Source: Pontederia crassipes
Taxonomy: Eukaryota; Streptophyta; Magnoliopsida; Commelinales; Pontederiaceae
NCBI GenBank assembly: GCA_030549335.1
Contig: CM060195.1
Span: 44,274,991-44,338,990, forward strand
Direction of reading: 5' to 3'
Length of the DNA stretch: 64,000 nucleotides
Position 1 is the stretch's first letter, and each line of letters begins with the position of its first letter. The position numbers and the translations under genes are program-made. The notes beneath the pieces were generated by a model, which worked only from the letters and a program-made list of their open reading frames with translations, was not told where the DNA came from and searched no databases. This document shows positions 59,522-64,000 of this stretch, in pieces.

Positions 59522-59726
59522 CTTCATCAATAGTTTAGAAGATCATTGATAATAAAAAAATATTTTTATAGCATAATAAATTATAAAAAAATAATTATAT
59601 CTATTATGAATGATAATAACGTGCATAAATTTATATTTAAAATTAATGAATATAATTATTGTTGATTATTTGAATCATGTTTTTGTTGTCATCAATAATC
59701 ATATAAACTATTACACACATTAAATC

Positions 59727-59750
59727 ATATATATATATATATATATATAA
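59727..59750. repeat. TA microsatellite
   Basis: An uninterrupted run of about 12 TA units. Confidence 0.93.
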
Positions 59751-59889
59751 GGCACATAAAAATATAGAATTCACAATCGAGTATTCAACTTTTTGATGTG
59801 GGCCCACCAACCATCCTTATGAAGTATTCAATTTTACATTTGAGCCCCAAGGCTAGGGTTGTAAGCTTCACATTTATTATAAGTTAGTT

Positions 59890-62800
59890 GATGCGAAAAT
59901 TGATAGTGATATAGCAAGCAAGTACACTAGTCGCTCAAGTAATGTAAGAGTAGAGTGTCGAACTCACGAGGATTTTATTTTACTTATCTATCAAATTTGA
60001 GAGGATAATAGGAGATGACAAAAAATTATGGATAAAAAGTGTGCAAAAAATAAAATAGAAAGATAAAGAAATTTAAAACTAAATTAAACTATCGATGCAT
60101 AGGTCCTTAGGATGATAAATTACAAGATAGACAAACTGATAGTACCTGAAAATATTAAGTTCGTTTCAATTGACAGATTAGTACCTACTCCAATTTTTGA
60201 TCTCCTACCAAATAAATTAAATTATCTTAATCTCAATTTTAACAAAACTCACTCCATCTAGGATCGTAATCAAGTTACATTGAGATGCATTAAAACGTGC
60301 ATTCTAAACTATTAACATCCATATGATAGTAATGTTTAATAAACCGCACAACACACATTCCGTCTAGGATCCTACGAGTTGTATTATGAAATTCTTCGAC
60401 ATAATAATCTTAAATAAATTTCACAAACATCACGCAAACATAATTAATTATTCCTACAAGGATAATAGTCAACTAAGGAAGACAATTAATTTCTGGAAAG
60501 CATTAATAACAACCTATATAATCATAATAAATGGAACTTCAGTAATTAAAAAGTGTAGGTCTAATAGTTTGTCTTTAGCAATAGAACTTACAAATCGTCT
60601 AACCAGAAAGATAACTAAAAATCCTCTAAACTATAAAAGAGATAAGCATAAGAAAATAGATGTCTAACATCACCCAATAGAACAAATATTACTTTTGAGA
60701 ATCACCGATGAACTACTGCTTGATTCTCGTTTAGAGTCAACACTGTAGAAATCTTCTCAACAATTCCTCTAAATCTTCTCACGTTCTTAGTTTCAATAAA
60801 CAGGTTGTAGACCTTAACATGATTATTTCTAACTACCAGGCATCCCTTTTTATAGATGTTCAAGTTTTCATGCAGTTTGAGGAAAAAAATGAAAACTTTT
60901 CCCTTATAAATTAAGATAAATTCGAAGTTCTATTGATTCTGAAAATTTTGTCTTGTCAAACTCGAAATTTGATCCCTAATATGTTTTCAAATCATCTTGG
61001 GATTGGAGTATCATTAGAAGTCCTTGTGCACTTGAAATTCTTCCAAAACTTTATCCAAATATCAAAATTGCAGTCTGTCATGGTCTGTAATAGCGTTTTA
61101 ACGGCCTAAACAGAGTCTGAATCGAACTCAAAATGAGTTTTCGCAGTCCATGACAAGAATTTCATGGTCGTGTGTATAAATATGAATTTCACGAGCCGTG
61201 AAAATCTTACTCGCATAAAGTGTGTATACAGAGAAATACCGTGTAAAGATGAAATTGGCATGCTAAATAGTAACAAGTACATGTATGAGAGGTGAATAAA
61301 CTCGAAACGTATGTCTAGCCCTTTACTCTAGTGTGTTGCTCTTGAATACAAAAAAAGATGTTGAATGAAGTTTTAAAATTTATAATCTCTCTATACGATC
61401 GAAATGTGATCCGCAAGCGCACGGTGCATCATTGTAGTATTTGAGGTTCGATCCACGTGGAATAGTGTCTTACAAAAATTTCAAGAAATTTTCTATTTTT
61501 TTAAACCAACTCGATGTCGAAAAGAAATGCTAAAAACAAGAATAAGAAGATAACACTATAAGGTAAAGGAAACTAAATATTTTTGTTGTTTCTGAAGTAA
61601 AAGAGTAACACGGAGGTGATGATTAAATCTGGAAAAATACGAATACAGACAATTAGAAATGTGTGCTGAGGACTTATGGGAAGTGTTTTTATTTTAGGAC
61701 TTAAGTTCTTCGGTCCAATACGATATGAGTAAAAATGATTGAATGTCCCTTCACGTGTGTGTAATGGAAAGACACTCGACTTTCTTGCGACACTCTCGTG
61801 CTCGCATGGACATGAGCCCAGGTCTCATGACAACCAAGTATTTGAGCATTTAAGAGAAATACACTAAATGCGAGACAGCTGTGATCGGTTTGTCCTCACC
61901 TTAGTGGAATACAAACAACCCTCCCGGGTAGAATGTGGGGAACTAGATGTCGCTGAGGTTGTTTAGACGATTTAAAGGAGGAAGGAGGATTAATTCAAAA
62001 ATACATTTCAGGATTATTGAGAGTTCTTCGGATATAACTCATTTATGATCCGTCCTACTCGGGTCGCCGACGATAAATGAGGATTAGAAATGTTTCCTCT
62101 TGGACAGAAGCTCTCAGAAATCATAGAAGAATAAAAAAATAGCAATGATAAGAAAAAAATCACACACACACGCTGCCAATCCGTCTAAGATGATCTGAGT
62201 TGCCAACTCAATATGAACATTTATTGTCGAAATATCATAATGCAAGTAACTCTCTCAGGTCCTGGGCTTGGATATGTGCGATGTCTAAACCAAATAACAT
62301 AAAACAACCATTGCTAACATAACACAAATCCGAATAATCACTATCGTCGATGTTCGATTTCTTTACGTACGATCGTGTAGAGCCTGATGTATCCCTACGA
62401 TCGGGGTGCAAAGCGATAGTAAATTAGGAACTTCCTCCGAACTTTCAGCTACAAGAAAAATGAAGAAACCATGTAGGGAATCATCTCATCAAAGCTCGAT
62501 TTCTCTGCGTACGATCGCACAGAGCCTGATATAGCATCACCATTGGCATTGTGCAATAGTTGAAGAGTTCAATGCTCTTCTTCACAATGGTACATGAACA
62601 CTTGTTCCGCGCCAACCATCCATGAAGGTCATTGGTTGCATGTGACTTTTCAAAACCAAACTAAAATACGATTGTACATTGGTTCGTTACTAGGCATGCT
62701 TAGTTGCCAAAGGATTTCATCAAATATTGGGGGTCGACTATAGTAACACTTCAGTATCATCATCAAGCCGATGACCATCCACCTCCTTCTTTCCATTGCA
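59890..62800. repeat. Unclassified repetitive region with two diverged copies of one module
   Basis: Two stretches share a layout: 59910-60060 (AGCAAGTACACTAG ... GTCGAACTCACGAGGATT) and 61410-61540 (GCAAGCGCACGGTGCATCA ... GGTTCGATCCACGTGGAAT), each followed by purine-rich sequence. A second repeated block, CTCGATTTCT(C/T)TGCGTACGATCG followed by AGAGCCTGAT, occurs near 62350 and 62492. Such modules recur in plant LTR-retrotransposon non-coding regions, but I cannot assign an element or its ends. No gene is supported. Confidence 0.5.
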
Positions 62801-62817
62801 GCATCACAACATTAGCC

Positions 62818-64000
62818 TCTTTGACAATTGGATATCATTAATGCATTTCTACATGGCACTATCATCGAAACAGTCTTCGCCCGAGTTTATCGACGAGCCC
62901 AAGCCTACTCACATCTCCTTCCTCCAGAAGTCCCTCTATGGTCTGAAGTAGGCACCTAGAGACTGGTTCCATACTTTGGCCGCTGCTCTTCTTCAGTTTG
63001 AGTTTGTTGATTCTGCCATTGATACATCATTATGTAGACGATTTGATTATTTGTGATTTATTTACACTTTAGAACAAATCCAAATTTTCAAAGTACGAAT
63101 TTCGCACTTGTAGCTTCTATAGGATTTCTTACAATTTGAATATGTTATGTTGGAATCAATATATTACGGATAGGTTTACATAGTTATGGTTAATTTACAT
63201 CTAATTAAATATTTAGATGAAAAATAGATAAGAATATTGTTCCATGTATGATGAAAGGTTTTTGTTTCTTTTTCGAGATTTTGAGAACCGTTTGAATGAT
63301 CACACACCTTGGCCAAGAATTTGCAATTAGAGATCTTGAACCACTCCACTTTTTTTCTTGACATTGAGTTCGTTCAACGCCCAAAGGCCTTCTTCTCCTA
63401 TAAACTTGCTATGCTAAAGAAATCCTTCAACTCACTCGCATGTTGGACTCAAAATTGTCAGGACACCTATTGCAACAAACACCCGCCAACCACCTATAAT
63501 TGCAGTAGGATGTGTTTTGATCCAACCTTTTATCGCAAAACAGTCAGCTCTCTCTAGTATCTAACAATTACAAGAACCTGATCTTGCCTTCGCCATCAAT
63601 TATGTTTGCCAGTCCATGCATGCCCCCATGCATTATCATTGGAAACTTGTCAAAGGGATCATGCGCTACTTACAAGTGACTTATAACTTGGGACTCCTCA
63701 TTGCACCATCAGCAACCACCCAATTGCAAGCATTTTTCGATGTAGACTGGACTAACAATACACTCGACAGCAAGTCAGTTGAAGGATATGCAATTTATCA
63801 TGGGTTCAACCTTGTCTCTTGGGCAGCAAAGAAGCAAAATACGATCAGTCCTCCACAAAATTTGAATACAAGTCATTGGTTGATGCAATGACAGAGCTAA
63901 TCTGGCTACAATCATTGTCATGAAATTGGCTTTCCTCCAACTCAATCGTCTGTGCTCTGGTGTGACAATTTTGGTGCAACATACCTCTCAGTCAACCCCA
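62818..64000 (+). pseudogene. Ty1/copia RT-RNase H remnant, running off the window
   Basis: Broken frames read INAFLHGTIIETVF at about 62840, then PEFIDEPKPTHISFLQKSLY with GLK and a stop, then APRDWFHTLAA. The sequence jumps to YVDDLII at about 63030, LGQEFAIRDLEPLHFFLDIE at about 63310, and RNase H-proximal blocks at 63571-63891 (YHWKLVKGIMRYLQ, FFDVDWTNNTLDSKSVEGYA, LVSWAAKKQNT). About 220 bp of unrelated AT-rich sequence separates YVDD from LGQEF, an insertion. Stops and shifts make it non-functional. The element is different from the two in the callose synthase intron. Confidence 0.85.

Noticed and set aside
60386-60667. Open frame of 93 codons
   Set aside because: Lys/Asn/Ile-rich from AT-rich DNA, without a motif, in a repetitive region. 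No support as a gene.

Overview
This is nuclear DNA of a flowering plant. The evidence is a 41-exon plant callose synthase gene with GT-AG introns, plant-type Ty3 and Ty1 retrotransposons primed by initiator tRNA-Met, a CACTA transposon, hAT-type elements and many small hairpin elements. The sequence does not fix the species; the GC-rich first exon and dense nested LTR elements would suit many monocots and some dicots.

Layout. 1-11246: a large decayed Ty3/gypsy chromovirus (Tekay/Del-like, inferred) on the minus strand, entered inside its 3' LTR. It has an extra zinc-knuckle reading frame between the primer binding site and gag, a hAT-like element inserted in that leader, and a 647-bp tandem duplication in the 5' LTR. 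11247-12881: AT-rich spacer. 12882-41000, minus strand: a complete callose synthase gene, best matched to the CALS8/GSL4 type. I could place 41 coding exons that join in phase to 1,900 codons. Intron 22 is about 6.2 kb, and all but about 100 bp of it is a Ty1/copia element whose 3' LTR carries a second, internally deleted copia element with a perfect 5-bp target duplication. The outer element begins about 20 bp from the splice acceptor.

41100-54900: gene-poor and AT-rich, with a hairpin element, a CACTA element inserted in an RNase H-like pseudogene, a 2.1-kb solo LTR with perfect 5-bp duplications, and a hAT-like element with perfect 8-bp duplications. 54911-55432, minus strand: a small single-exon gene for an acidic 173-residue protein of unknown function with a good TATA box. 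55600-64000: more AT-rich sequence with several terminal-inverted-repeat elements (one with a GC-rich core), two diverged copies of an unclassified repeat module, and a copia pol remnant running off the window.

Only two genes look functional: the callose synthase, which makes the cell-wall beta-1,3-glucan callose at the plasma membrane, and the small acidic protein. Almost everything else recognisable is transposable-element derived. No RNA gene, CRISPR array or prokaryote-style system was seen. The observations most worth following up are the acceptor-proximal nested insertion in the callose synthase, the non-standard donor needed for its exon 3, the extra CCHC frame in the chromovirus, and the palindromic GGTCGACC arrays in its LTRs.
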